15,019 nt of DNA, from assembly GCA_964555735.1 (NCBI GenBank), contig CAZKTS010000348.1:1-15019 (forward strand), written 5' to 3'. The stretch's first letter is position 1, and every line of letters begins with the position of its first letter. Below are positions 5,780 through 11,944 of this stretch, in pieces. This stretch comes from CAZKTS01 sp964555735 (GTDB lineage: Bacteria; Actinomycetota; Acidimicrobiia; IMCC26256; PALSA-555). The notes under the pieces were generated by a model that worked only from the letters and a program-made list of their open reading frames with translations, did no database searches and was not told the origin of the DNA. A program made the translations under genes and the position numbers.

Positions 5780-6552
5780 GCGCGACGACACCCGAGCGGC
5801 GGGTCGCGCTCGGGGGTCCGGTCAACTTCCGCGACCTCGGCGGCTACGCGACCGCCGACGGCGGCACGGTGCGCTGGGGCAAGGTGTTCCGGAGCGACTC
5901 GCTGCACCACCTCACGCCCGACGACGGCCCGAAGCTCGCATCCATCGGCATCCGCCAGGCCATCGACTTCCGCGCCGACGACGAGCTCGACCGCATCGGC
6001 ATCGGTCACCTCGGGCAGCTCGACATCCGGCACGTCCACCTACCGACGGTCGACCGCGCGCTGCACACCGTTCGACCGCCCGACTGGGAGCCACCGGAGT
6101 CGGCCGGTGCCGTCTACGGCGTCATGCTGCGCGCCGGTGCGGCGGCCTACGCCGAAGCGCTGCGCACGCTCGCCACGCCCGACGCGCTCCCCGCCGTGTT
6201 CTTCTGCATGGCCGGCAAGGATCGCACCGGCGTCTTCGGAGCGGTGCTGCTCGGGCTGCTCGGCGTCGGTGACGACGACATCGTCGCCGACTACGCCCTC
6301 ACGCACGAGGTCGTCGACCAGATCCACGCCCGGCGCGACCTCGCCGACCACCCGAGCGACGACGAGGAGGGGAGCGTCTGGCGCGACCTCCCGGCCGACC
6401 TGCTCGGCGCGCACGCGGCGACGATGGTGCAGACGCTCGGGATCATCCGAGACCAGTGGGGCGGCTTCGACGGCTACGCGTCGTCGATCGGTGTTGCCGA
6501 CGACGTCATCGCGAGCCTGCGCGACGAGCTGGTGGACAGGGAGACGACATGA
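5776..6552 (+). CDS. Tyrosine/serine phosphatase-like protein (Y_phosphatase3 family)
   Basis: The 258-residue protein begins with 'NFRDLGGY' (residues 17-24), the hallmark N-terminal motif of the bacterial tyrosine phosphatase family related to MptpB/IphP. It also has 'FRSDSLHHLT' and the P-loop C-x5-R at C144-R150 (CMAGKDR-TG). The P-loop is preceded by F143, whereas most relatives have histidine (HC) there. The K148-D149 pair seen in lipid/tyrosine dual-specificity members is kept. Such proteins hydrolyse phosphotyrosine, phosphoserine or phosphoinositides; the substrate is not predictable. GTG 5776 is chosen because it overlaps the thioesterase stop in a GTGA arrangement and directly precedes the family's N-terminal motif; the frame's longer upstream extension is spurious. 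The SDR gene overlaps its 3' end by ATGA. Confidence 0.85.
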   Translation: MSATTPERRVALGGPVNFRDLGGYATADGGTVRWGKVFRSDSLHHLTPDDGPKLASIGIRQAIDFRADDELDRIGIGHLGQLDIRHVHLPTVDRALHTVRPPDWEPPESAGAVYGVMLRAGAAAYAEALRTLATPDALPAVFFCMAGKDRTGVFGAVLLGLLGVGDDDIVADYALTHEVVDQIHARRDLADHPSDDEEGSVWRDLPADLLGAHAATMVQTLGIIRDQWGGFDGYASSIGVADDVIASLRDELVDRETT

Positions 6553-7310
6553 GCGATCCGGGGTCCTTGCGGCTCGACGGCAAGGTGGCACTGGTGACCG
6601 GGGCGTCCCGGGGGATCGGGCGCGCGATCGCCGCCGCCTACGCGGCCGCCGGCGCCAAGGTGATGCTGTCGTCCCGCAAGCAGGACGACCTCGACGCGGC
6701 GGCGACGACCATGGGTCCGGACGTCGCCACGTTCGCGGCCAACGCCGGTGACCCTGACGCCGCCGAGGCGTGCGTCGCGGCCACGATCCAGCACTTCGGC
6801 GGACTCCATGTGCTGGTCAACAACGCCGCGACCAACCCCTACATGGGTCCGGTCATCGACGCCGACCTCCCGCGCTACGACAAGACGTTCCAGGTGAACG
6901 TGCGGGGCCCCCTGGTCTGGACGCAGGCCGCGTGGCGGGCGGCGATGCGCGACGGCGGCGGCAGCATCGTCAACGTGGCGTCGATCGGCGGCATCCGTCA
7001 CGACGGCGGGATCGGCGTCTACAACGTCACCAAGGCCGCGCTCATCCACCTCACGAAGGTGCTCGCCGGCGAGCTCGCACCCGCGGTGCGGGTCAACGCG
7101 ATCGCGCCGGGCCTGGTGAAGACCGACTTCGCCCGCGCGCTCTGGGAGCCCGCCGAGGACGCGGTCGCCGCGACCATGCCGATGAAGCGTCTCGGCGAGC
7201 CGGAGGACATCGCCGGCGCCGCGCTGTTCCTGGCGAGCGACGCGTCGTCCTGGCTGACCGGGGACGTGCTCGTGATCGACGGTGGACGCCTGGTGGCGCC
7301 GGGCGGCTAG
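6549..7310 (+). CDS. Short-chain dehydrogenase/reductase (classical SDR, FabG-like)
   Basis: The 253-residue protein has every classical SDR element. TGASRGIG at 17-24 forms the nucleotide-binding turn, NNAAT is at 91-95, and the active site comprises N117, S145, Y158 and K162 (YxxxK). 'VNAIAPGLVKTDF' and a C-terminal 'LTGDVLVIDGG' complete the fold. R21 and the SSRK segment (41-44) after the second strand suggest NADP(H) preference, though this is only a rule of thumb. It would oxidise a secondary alcohol or reduce a ketone, perhaps a 3-hydroxyacyl-CoA, given the acyl-CoA neighbours. ATG 6549 overlaps the phosphatase stop (ATGA), so thioesterase, phosphatase and SDR form a coupled operon. 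Its TAG lies inside a CTAG that also ends the converging secreted-protein gene. Confidence 0.9.
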   Translation: MSDPGSLRLDGKVALVTGASRGIGRAIAAAYAAAGAKVMLSSRKQDDLDAAATTMGPDVATFAANAGDPDAAEACVAATIQHFGGLHVLVNNAATNPYMGPVIDADLPRYDKTFQVNVRGPLVWTQAAWRAAMRDGGGSIVNVASIGGIRHDGGIGVYNVTKAALIHLTKVLAGELAPAVRVNAIAPGLVKTDFARALWEPAEDAVAATMPMKRLGEPEDIAGAALFLASDASSWLTGDVLVIDGGRLVAPGG

Positions 7311-8248
7311 CCCGTGAAGGCGAGGTCGTCGCTCGAGGTCGGGCGGGTCACCTGCGCCGGCTCCGCCTCGATCTCCGGCACCGGGCCACTCCGCACGCTC
7401 ACGGCGTCGATGAGGAAGCCCTGACCGAGCCCGGCGGGGAACGTGCTGCCCGTCGCGCGGATCAGCAGCGAGTCGACCGTCCGGCTCGCGTAGGCGGCCG
7501 GTGAGCCCGCGCTCTCGTCGTCCATCGTGTAGTAGTCCTCCCACGATCCGCCGGTGTGGACGAGCGCACCGTCGACGAACACCTGCACGATGTCGTTCGA
7601 CGGGCCGTCGACGAACGTCATGCTGAGGCGGATCGCGTGGGGGATGGTCGGGTCGTAGCCGCCGACCGTCGTCGCGACGAAGTTCGCGCAGCCGGTGCAC
7701 GGCTGCGTCTCGCCGGTCGAGAGGCCCTGCACGTCGTAGAACGTCAGCACGAGCTGACCGCCGGTGTGCTCGAGGCGGAGGTAGCTCATCCGGGCGCCGT
7801 CACCGCGGTCGGGGCTCACCTGCACGGCCAGCCCGTTCTGCGCGGCCCCGGTGGCGGACGCGATCGTGAACTCGGACGAGAAGAAGGGCTGGCGCGTGCC
7901 GCCCGACATGCCGCCGTTCGCGGCGGTGGACTCACCCGCTTCGTCACCGGTCGACGGGGTGAAGACGTCGTTGAAGCAGCCGGACACCGCCGCGTTCGAG
8001 AAGCGGAGGCTCTGGTCGCCGAACGTGGCCGGCGCGCCCGGGAACCCCGCGTTGGCGACGACGGCCTGGTCGATCGTCGCGCCGCAGTCGGCGCCGCCCC
8101 ACCCGTCTTGCCCGCGCACGGTGCCGGTGCTGTACGCCTCGAAGTCGTAGGGGCCGACGACGTCGGCGCCGCCTCCGGCCGGCAGGAGTGCGACCACCGC
8201 CGTCGCGGTGGCTGCGACGCACGCGACCCGGAGCTTCCATCCGCCCAT
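7307..8248 (-). CDS. Secreted concanavalin/LamG-like beta-sandwich protein ending in LAFTG
   Basis: The 313-residue product has a clear Sec signal peptide: basic MGGWKLR, a hydrophobic core to about residue 23, and a probable cleavage site after the small residues near 28. The mature part opens with 'YDFEAYSTGTVRGQDGW', a motif common in bacterial extracellular jelly-roll proteins. It then alternates beta-strand-like segments, including 'GLAVQVSPDRG', 'RMSYLRLEHTGGQLVLTFYDV' and 'VQVFVDGALVHTGGSW'. Four cysteines (55, 91, 184, 187) remain after signal cleavage. The last five residues are LAFTG, matching the LAXTG signal of class E sortases, but no membrane anchor or basic tail follows. ATG 8248 is preceded by AAGGG at a fair distance. 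Function is unknown; binding of a carbohydrate or surface polymer is a guess from the fold. Confidence 0.75.
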   Translation of the reverse strand: MGGWKLRVACVAATATAVVALLPAGGGADVVGPYDFEAYSTGTVRGQDGWGGADCGATIDQAVVANAGFPGAPATFGDQSLRFSNAAVSGCFNDVFTPSTGDEAGESTAANGGMSGGTRQPFFSSEFTIASATGAAQNGLAVQVSPDRGDGARMSYLRLEHTGGQLVLTFYDVQGLSTGETQPCTGCANFVATTVGGYDPTIPHAIRLSMTFVDGPSNDIVQVFVDGALVHTGGSWEDYYTMDDESAGSPAAYASRTVDSLLIRATGSTFPAGLGQGFLIDAVSVRSGPVPEIEAEPAQVTRPTSSDDLAFTG

Positions 8249-8269
8249 GTTCGTGACCCTTCGCCCTGC

Positions 8270-8284
8270 GGGGCGGCCCGCCCC
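8270..8284. repeat. GC-rich inverted repeat in the leader of the secreted-protein gene
   Basis: A perfect 6-bp stem, GGGGCG and CGCCCC with loop GCC, lies 21 bp upstream of the start at 8248, just ahead of its AAGGG ribosome site. It could form a 5'-leader hairpin or be a protein-binding site. The 8249-8341 stretch must also hold the gene's promoter; TACGTT (8302-8297 on the minus strand) is a weak -10 candidate without a -35. Confidence 0.3.
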
Positions 8285-8341
8285 GACCTCCGAGCGAACG
8301 TACTGCGCGACGCTGAACGCAAGCAGTGGTAATGAAACCGC

Positions 8342-8359
8342 GCGCGGTGGTGACCGCGC
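8342..8359 (-). terminator. Candidate terminator hairpin after the coxS-like gene
   Basis: A perfect 7-bp stem (GCGCGGT and ACCGCGC, 4-nt loop) starts 22 nt past the coxS-like stop. Reading the minus strand it is followed by GCGGTTTCATT, a weak T-rich stretch. It would separate the cox pair from the secreted-protein gene. The T-run is short, so Rho-dependent or partial termination is as likely. Confidence 0.4.
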
Positions 8360-8381
8360 CTCAGCCGGCGGACGTCGGCGG

Positions 8382-8873
8382 CTAGCCCCGAAGCGTCTCG
8401 GCCGCGCGCTCGACGGCGCGGATGATGCCCTGGTAGCCGGTGCACCGGCAGAGGTTCCCCGAGAGCGCCCCGCGGATCTCGTCGCGCGACGGCGACGGGT
8501 GCTCGGCGAGGAACGCGTGCACCGAGACGATGAACCCGGGCGTGCAGAACCCGCACTGCAGACCGTGCTCCTCGCGGAATGCGTCCTGCACCGCGCTCAG
8601 GGTGCCGTCGGGATCGGCGAACCCTTCGACGGTCTTCACCTCGGCACCCTCGGCCTGCACCGCGAAGACGAGGCAGGACCGCACCGCCCCGCCGTCGAGC
8701 AGCACCGTGCACGCGCCGCACACGCCGTGCTCGCACCCGAGATGGGTGCCGGTGAGCGCGCAGTCCTCGCGGAGGTAGTCGGCGAGCGTCTTGCGCGGCT
8801 CGACGACCGCACTGTGGCGCTCGCCGTTGACCGTGACCGTCACGCGCTGCTCGAGGCGGTGCTCAACCTGCAT
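8382..8873 (-). CDS. Xanthine-oxidase-family small subunit, two [2Fe-2S] clusters (CoxS-like)
   Basis: The 163-residue protein has the complete small-subunit pattern. A plant-type [2Fe-2S] ligand set is formed by C47, C52, C55 and C67 (C-x4-C-x2-C-x11-C), and a second cluster by C107, C110, C142 and C144 (C-x2-C ... C-x-C), ending in the usual NLCRCTGY. It passes electrons from a molybdopterin large subunit to the FAD subunit in cytoplasmic hydroxylases such as CO dehydrogenase, xanthine dehydrogenase or nicotinate-type hydroxylases; the substrate is set by the absent large subunit. ATG 8873 is fixed by AGGAGG six bases upstream and overlaps the coxM-like gene by 11 nt, so the two are coupled. 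The residues before the first strand (MQVEHRLEQR) are unremarkable. Confidence 0.92.
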   Translation of the reverse strand: MQVEHRLEQRVTVTVNGERHSAVVEPRKTLADYLREDCALTGTHLGCEHGVCGACTVLLDGGAVRSCLVFAVQAEGAEVKTVEGFADPDGTLSAVQDAFREEHGLQCGFCTPGFIVSVHAFLAEHPSPSRDEIRGALSGNLCRCTGYQGIIRAVERAAETLRG

Positions 8874-9735
8874 CCTGGGCCTCCTGGAGGGCGCGGGCGA
8901 GGCCGCGCTCCACGACGTGGGCGCCGACGGCGCTGCGGTACGCCGACGACGCGTGGATGTCGGCGGGCGGATCCAGGCCCTGCACCGCGAGCCGCCCGGC
9001 GTCGGCGACGTCGATGTCGGCGGGCCGACGGCCGAGCAGGGCGGCTTCGGCATCGGCCGCGCGCACGGGGGTGCTGTCCATGCCGAAGAGCGCGATCGCG
9101 GCCCGGTCGATGGTGCCGTCGCTCCCGAGGCCGATCGCACACGCCGCACCGGTGAGGGCGAAGTCGCCGTGGCGACGCGCGACCTCGTCGACCGCGAACC
9201 CGGTGGTGCCGGACCACACCGGGAAGTGGATCGCGGTGAGCACGTCACCGTCCTCGATGGCGGTCTCCCAGGTGCCGGTGAAGAACTCCGCGGCTGGCAC
9301 CGTCCGCACGCCCGAGGGCCCGGCGATATCGAGGGTCGCATCGAGCGCGAGGGCGACGGCCGGCAGCTCGGCCGCCGGGTCGGCGTGGGCGATCGAGCCG
9401 CCGACCGTGCCGCGGTTGCGGATCTGGAAGTGCCCGATGAGCGGCGCGGCGAGCCCCAGGAGCGGGACCGCCGCGGTCGCGGGATCGCGCTCGAGGTGCG
9501 CCTGGCGGGTCGTCGCGCCCACGGTGAGCGTGCCGTTGGCGCGCGTGATGCCCGAGAGGGAGGCCACCCGGTTGAGGTCGACGAGGTGCTCGAAGCGGGT
9601 GAGCCGCATCGCGAGCATGGGGACGAGGCTCTGACCGCCGGCAAGCGGCTTCGCTTCGTCGCCGTGCTCCGCGAGCACCGCGAGGACGTCGTCGAGCGAC
9701 TCCGGTGCGTGGTACTCGAACGGTGCCGGCTTCAC
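8863..9735 (-). CDS. Xanthine-oxidase-family medium subunit, FAD-binding (CoxM-like)
   Basis: The 290-residue protein shows the PCMH-type FAD domain. AGGQSL at 32-37 is the pyrophosphate-binding loop, 'RNRGTVGGSIAHADPAAE' at 106-123 is the second FAD signature, and a C-terminal CO-dehydrogenase-flavoprotein domain follows from about residue 180. Length is standard. It hands electrons from the 2Fe-2S subunit to quinone, NAD or oxygen in molybdenum hydroxylases. The order M then S matches cox-type operons, but the gene after S is not the large subunit. The start is GTG 9735, just after a G-rich stretch that could serve as ribosome site. A promoter-like TTGACC/TAGAGT pair lies in the 92-bp gap upstream, so the pair seems to have its own promoter. 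Confidence 0.92.
   Translation of the reverse strand: MKPAPFEYHAPESLDDVLAVLAEHGDEAKPLAGGQSLVPMLAMRLTRFEHLVDLNRVASLSGITRANGTLTVGATTRQAHLERDPATAAVPLLGLAAPLIGHFQIRNRGTVGGSIAHADPAAELPAVALALDATLDIAGPSGVRTVPAAEFFTGTWETAIEDGDVLTAIHFPVWSGTTGFAVDEVARRHGDFALTGAACAIGLGSDGTIDRAAIALFGMDSTPVRAADAEAALLGRRPADIDVADAGRLAVQGLDPPADIHASSAYRSAVGAHVVERGLARALQEAQDAG
8880..8885 (-). promoter_or_regulatory. Ribosome binding site of the coxS-like gene
   Basis: AGGAGG on the minus strand lies 6 nt before ATG 8873, within the 3' end of the coxM-like gene. It decides the start, since the frame is open far upstream. Confidence 0.85.
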
Positions 9736-9768
9736 GTCGTCCCCCCGAGTGCTCGACGCGGTCCGGGG

Positions 9769-9795
9769 ACTCTATCGAAGGGTCGCGGAGGTCAA
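9769..9795 (-). promoter_or_regulatory. Candidate promoter of the coxM-coxS-like pair
   Basis: On the minus strand TTGACC (9795-9790) and TAGAGT (9774-9769) are separated by 15 nt, slightly short of the ideal 17, and the GTG start at 9735 is 33 nt further on. The -10 and its next two bases (TAGAGTCC) match the element before the ferredoxin gene. It lies in the 92-bp gap after the DUF3293 gene. Confidence 0.45.
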
Positions 9796-9827
9796 GATCC
9801 TGGGCTCAGAACGGGCTCTCTCGAGCT

Positions 9828-10298
9828 TCAGGTCGGGCGGGGGAGCCGGGTCGTGCCGACGGTCGCGCGCCAGCCGAGGGCGTCGTGGCGGGAGCGGTCG
9901 CAGGCGATCAGGTCCATCGCGTCGGCGCGCCAGACGTAGATCGCGTCCTGGTCGAAGCGCGCGCCCAGGGCGAGCGCGTCGTCGACCGTCGCGTCGAGCA
10001 GCAGCACGCCCTCCTCGGCGTGGAAGCCTCCGGGATCACCGCCGACGGCGGGCCACGTGTGCCAGCCGTGCTCGGCGATGTCGCGGACGAACGCCTCGTG
10101 GCGACGGTCGTTCTCTGACGGCGCGATCGGCGGGCCGCCCGGGTTGTGCGCGGTGACGAAGCAGGCCGGTCCGGAGAGCGGGAAGGTCCCCACGATCGTG
10201 CCGTCGGCAACCGGCTCGACCGAGATCGGCTCGCCGACCTCGGGCCAACACGTGAAGCCGGCCGCCGCGTACGTCGCCCAGTGGTCGACTGCGCTCAC
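9828..10298 (-). CDS. DUF3293 domain protein
   Basis: The 156-residue protein matches the DUF3293 pattern. 'FVTAHNPGG' (47-55) is followed by 'SENDRRHEAFVRDI' (61-74), then 'WPAVGGDPGGFHAEEGVLLLD' spacing, and 'ALGARFDQDAIYVW' (110-123). The family is small, cytoplasmic and of unknown function. The chosen GTG 10298 overlaps the stop of the MFS transporter gene in a GTGA arrangement, so the two are translated in sequence from one mRNA; the long open frame further upstream is an antisense-type artefact of high GC. No signal peptide or membrane segment is visible. The last 15 residues are basic and Pro-rich. The genetic link to an exporter is notable but says little on its own. Confidence 0.75.
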   Translation of the reverse strand: MSAVDHWATYAAAGFTCWPEVGEPISVEPVADGTIVGTFPLSGPACFVTAHNPGGPPIAPSENDRRHEAFVRDIAEHGWHTWPAVGGDPGGFHAEEGVLLLDATVDDALALGARFDQDAIYVWRADAMDLIACDRSRHDALGWRATVGTTRLPRPT

Positions 10299-11917
10299 GC
10301 GCTGGAGGGTGCGCTCGCCGGCTGCTCGTCGGGGATCCGCCGACCGAAGAACAGGGCCAGCAGCGCGAGCACGGCGAGCACCGCGATCGCGGAGCGGAGC
10401 GCGGCGATGCGCGACGACTCGTTCTCGTCGACGACGGCGTTCGCGGTCTTCTCGGAGACGCCGGCCTTCTCCAGCGACGCCTCGAGGTCGGCGTCCGAGA
10501 CGAACGGGATGCCGCCGGCGAGCTCGACGCTGGCGTCGGACGCGAGCTTGTCGGGGACATCGGGGTTGTTCTGGATCCCGCTCAGGAACGAGGCGGTGAG
10601 CGTCGTGATGAGCACGGCACCCGCGACGGCAGTGCCGAGGGACGCACCGAGGTTGGTGAGCGTGTTCTGCAGACCGCCGACCTCGCCGCTCTCCTCGTCG
10701 GGCACCGACGACACCGTGACGCTGCCCAGCTGCGACGCCAGCGCGCCGAACCCGAGGCCGGCGAGGATGAGCGGCCAGGTGGTGATCTCGGCGCCCGCGC
10801 CGACCTCGAGCAGTCCGACCAGCACCACGAGGCCGACGAAGACCGTCGCGAACCCGAGCCGCGCCACCCGCCGGGGCGACGCGGTGGGGAACAGCTTCGG
10901 GATCCCGACCGCCGCGACGAGGAGCGCGAGCGACAGCGGCAGGAGGCGGACGCCGGTGTCGATGGCGGAGAGGCCGAGCGCGACCGACAGGTAGAGCGGC
11001 ACGGTGAAGAAGAGGCCGGCCTGGAGCAGGTACTGGAAGAAGAACGCGGTGAGCCCGGCGCGCAGGACAGGGTTGCGCAGCATCGCCGGGTTCACCAACG
11101 GCTCCTGCCCGGTGTCCACCCGGTGCAGCTCCCACCGCAAGAAGCCGACGAGCACGACGCCGCCGGCGAGGATCAGCCAGATCGACGGTGAGAGCCCGAG
11201 CCACGACGGCGCGCCCTGCTTGGGCTGCACGAGGCCCCACGACCCGGCCCGCAGCACGCCGAACACCGCGAGCCCGAGACCGAGGGCCGAGAGCGCGGTG
11301 CCGACGAGGTCGAGCTTGACGCCGCGCTCGGCCGGGGCATCCGCCATGCGCCGCGTCAGGGCGAGGATGGCGAGGACCACGATCACCTCGCCGGCGAACA
11401 CCCAGCGCCACGACGCGTACGTCGTGAACAGCCCGCCGATGAGCGGCCCGGCGGCGACGGCGATCGCGGCGGCGGCGAAGACGAGGCCGTACGCGCGCGG
11501 GCGCGCTGCCCGGTCGAAGTTCGACGCGACGAGTGCCACGATCGCGGGGAGGATCAGCGCGGCGCCGAGGCCCTCGAGCACGGACCAGCCGATCATGAGC
11601 ACGGCGAGGCTGGGCGAGATGGCGGTGATGAACGAACCCGTCCCGTAGATCACGCAACCGATCGCGAACGCGCGCTTGCGCCCGATGATCTGGCCGATCT
11701 TGCCGCCGGTGATCATGAAGGCGGCCATCACCAACGTGTAGAAGGTGATCGCGGTCTGGATGCCGGTGACCGTCGTGTCGACGTCCTTGGCGACGGTGGC
11801 GATCGCCACATTCATCACCGAGCTGTCGAGGGCCATGAGGAACTGACCCGACGCCAGGGTGAGCAGGACGATCCCCGTGCCGGCTGCGGCGGCGGTCGCA
11901 GTGCTCCGTGCGCTCAT
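10295..11917 (-). CDS. MFS drug:H+ antiporter, DHA2 (EmrB/QacA-like, 14-TM) family
   Basis: The 540-residue membrane protein has the DHA2 signature. TM1 contains 'LDSSVMNVA' (30-38), the family motif D1 with a conserved LD. Motif A GKIGQIIGRKR (72-82) lies between TM2 and TM3. Motif C is in TM5 ('AVAAGPLIGG', 153-162). In all about 14 hydrophobic segments can be counted. A large hydrophilic loop (about 441-505, rich in D, E, S) sits before the last helix, as in EmrB/Stp/LfrA-type exporters. It would expel hydrophobic or amphipathic compounds using the proton gradient; the substrate is unknown. ATG 11917 has GAGG six bases upstream. It follows the acyl-CoA synthetase by 27 nt and overlaps the DUF3293 gene, suggesting an operon with the ligases. 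Confidence 0.9.
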   Translation of the reverse strand: MSARSTATAAAAGTGIVLLTLASGQFLMALDSSVMNVAIATVAKDVDTTVTGIQTAITFYTLVMAAFMITGGKIGQIIGRKRAFAIGCVIYGTGSFITAISPSLAVLMIGWSVLEGLGAALILPAIVALVASNFDRAARPRAYGLVFAAAAIAVAAGPLIGGLFTTYASWRWVFAGEVIVVLAILALTRRMADAPAERGVKLDLVGTALSALGLGLAVFGVLRAGSWGLVQPKQGAPSWLGLSPSIWLILAGGVVLVGFLRWELHRVDTGQEPLVNPAMLRNPVLRAGLTAFFFQYLLQAGLFFTVPLYLSVALGLSAIDTGVRLLPLSLALLVAAVGIPKLFPTASPRRVARLGFATVFVGLVVLVGLLEVGAGAEITTWPLILAGLGFGALASQLGSVTVSSVPDEESGEVGGLQNTLTNLGASLGTAVAGAVLITTLTASFLSGIQNNPDVPDKLASDASVELAGGIPFVSDADLEASLEKAGVSEKTANAVVDENESSRIAALRSAIAVLAVLALLALFFGRRIPDEQPASAPSSA

Positions 11918-11926
11918 GTGCCCCCT

Positions 11927-11941
11927 CGCGCGCGACGCGCG
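11927..11941. repeat. GC inverted repeat between the acyl-CoA synthetase and transporter genes
   Basis: CGCGCG-CGA-CGCGCG can form a 6-bp stem with a 3-nt loop in the 27-nt gap, immediately before the transporter's GAGG. No T-run follows, so a classical terminator is unlikely. It might temper translation or transcript stability of the downstream genes. Confidence 0.3.
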
Positions 11942-11944
11942 TGC

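Noticed and set aside
6474..7700. A long antisense frame opposite the SDR and secreted-protein genes.
   Set aside because: It has no recognisable motif and has the composition of a high-GC shadow; both genes on the opposing frames are well supported.
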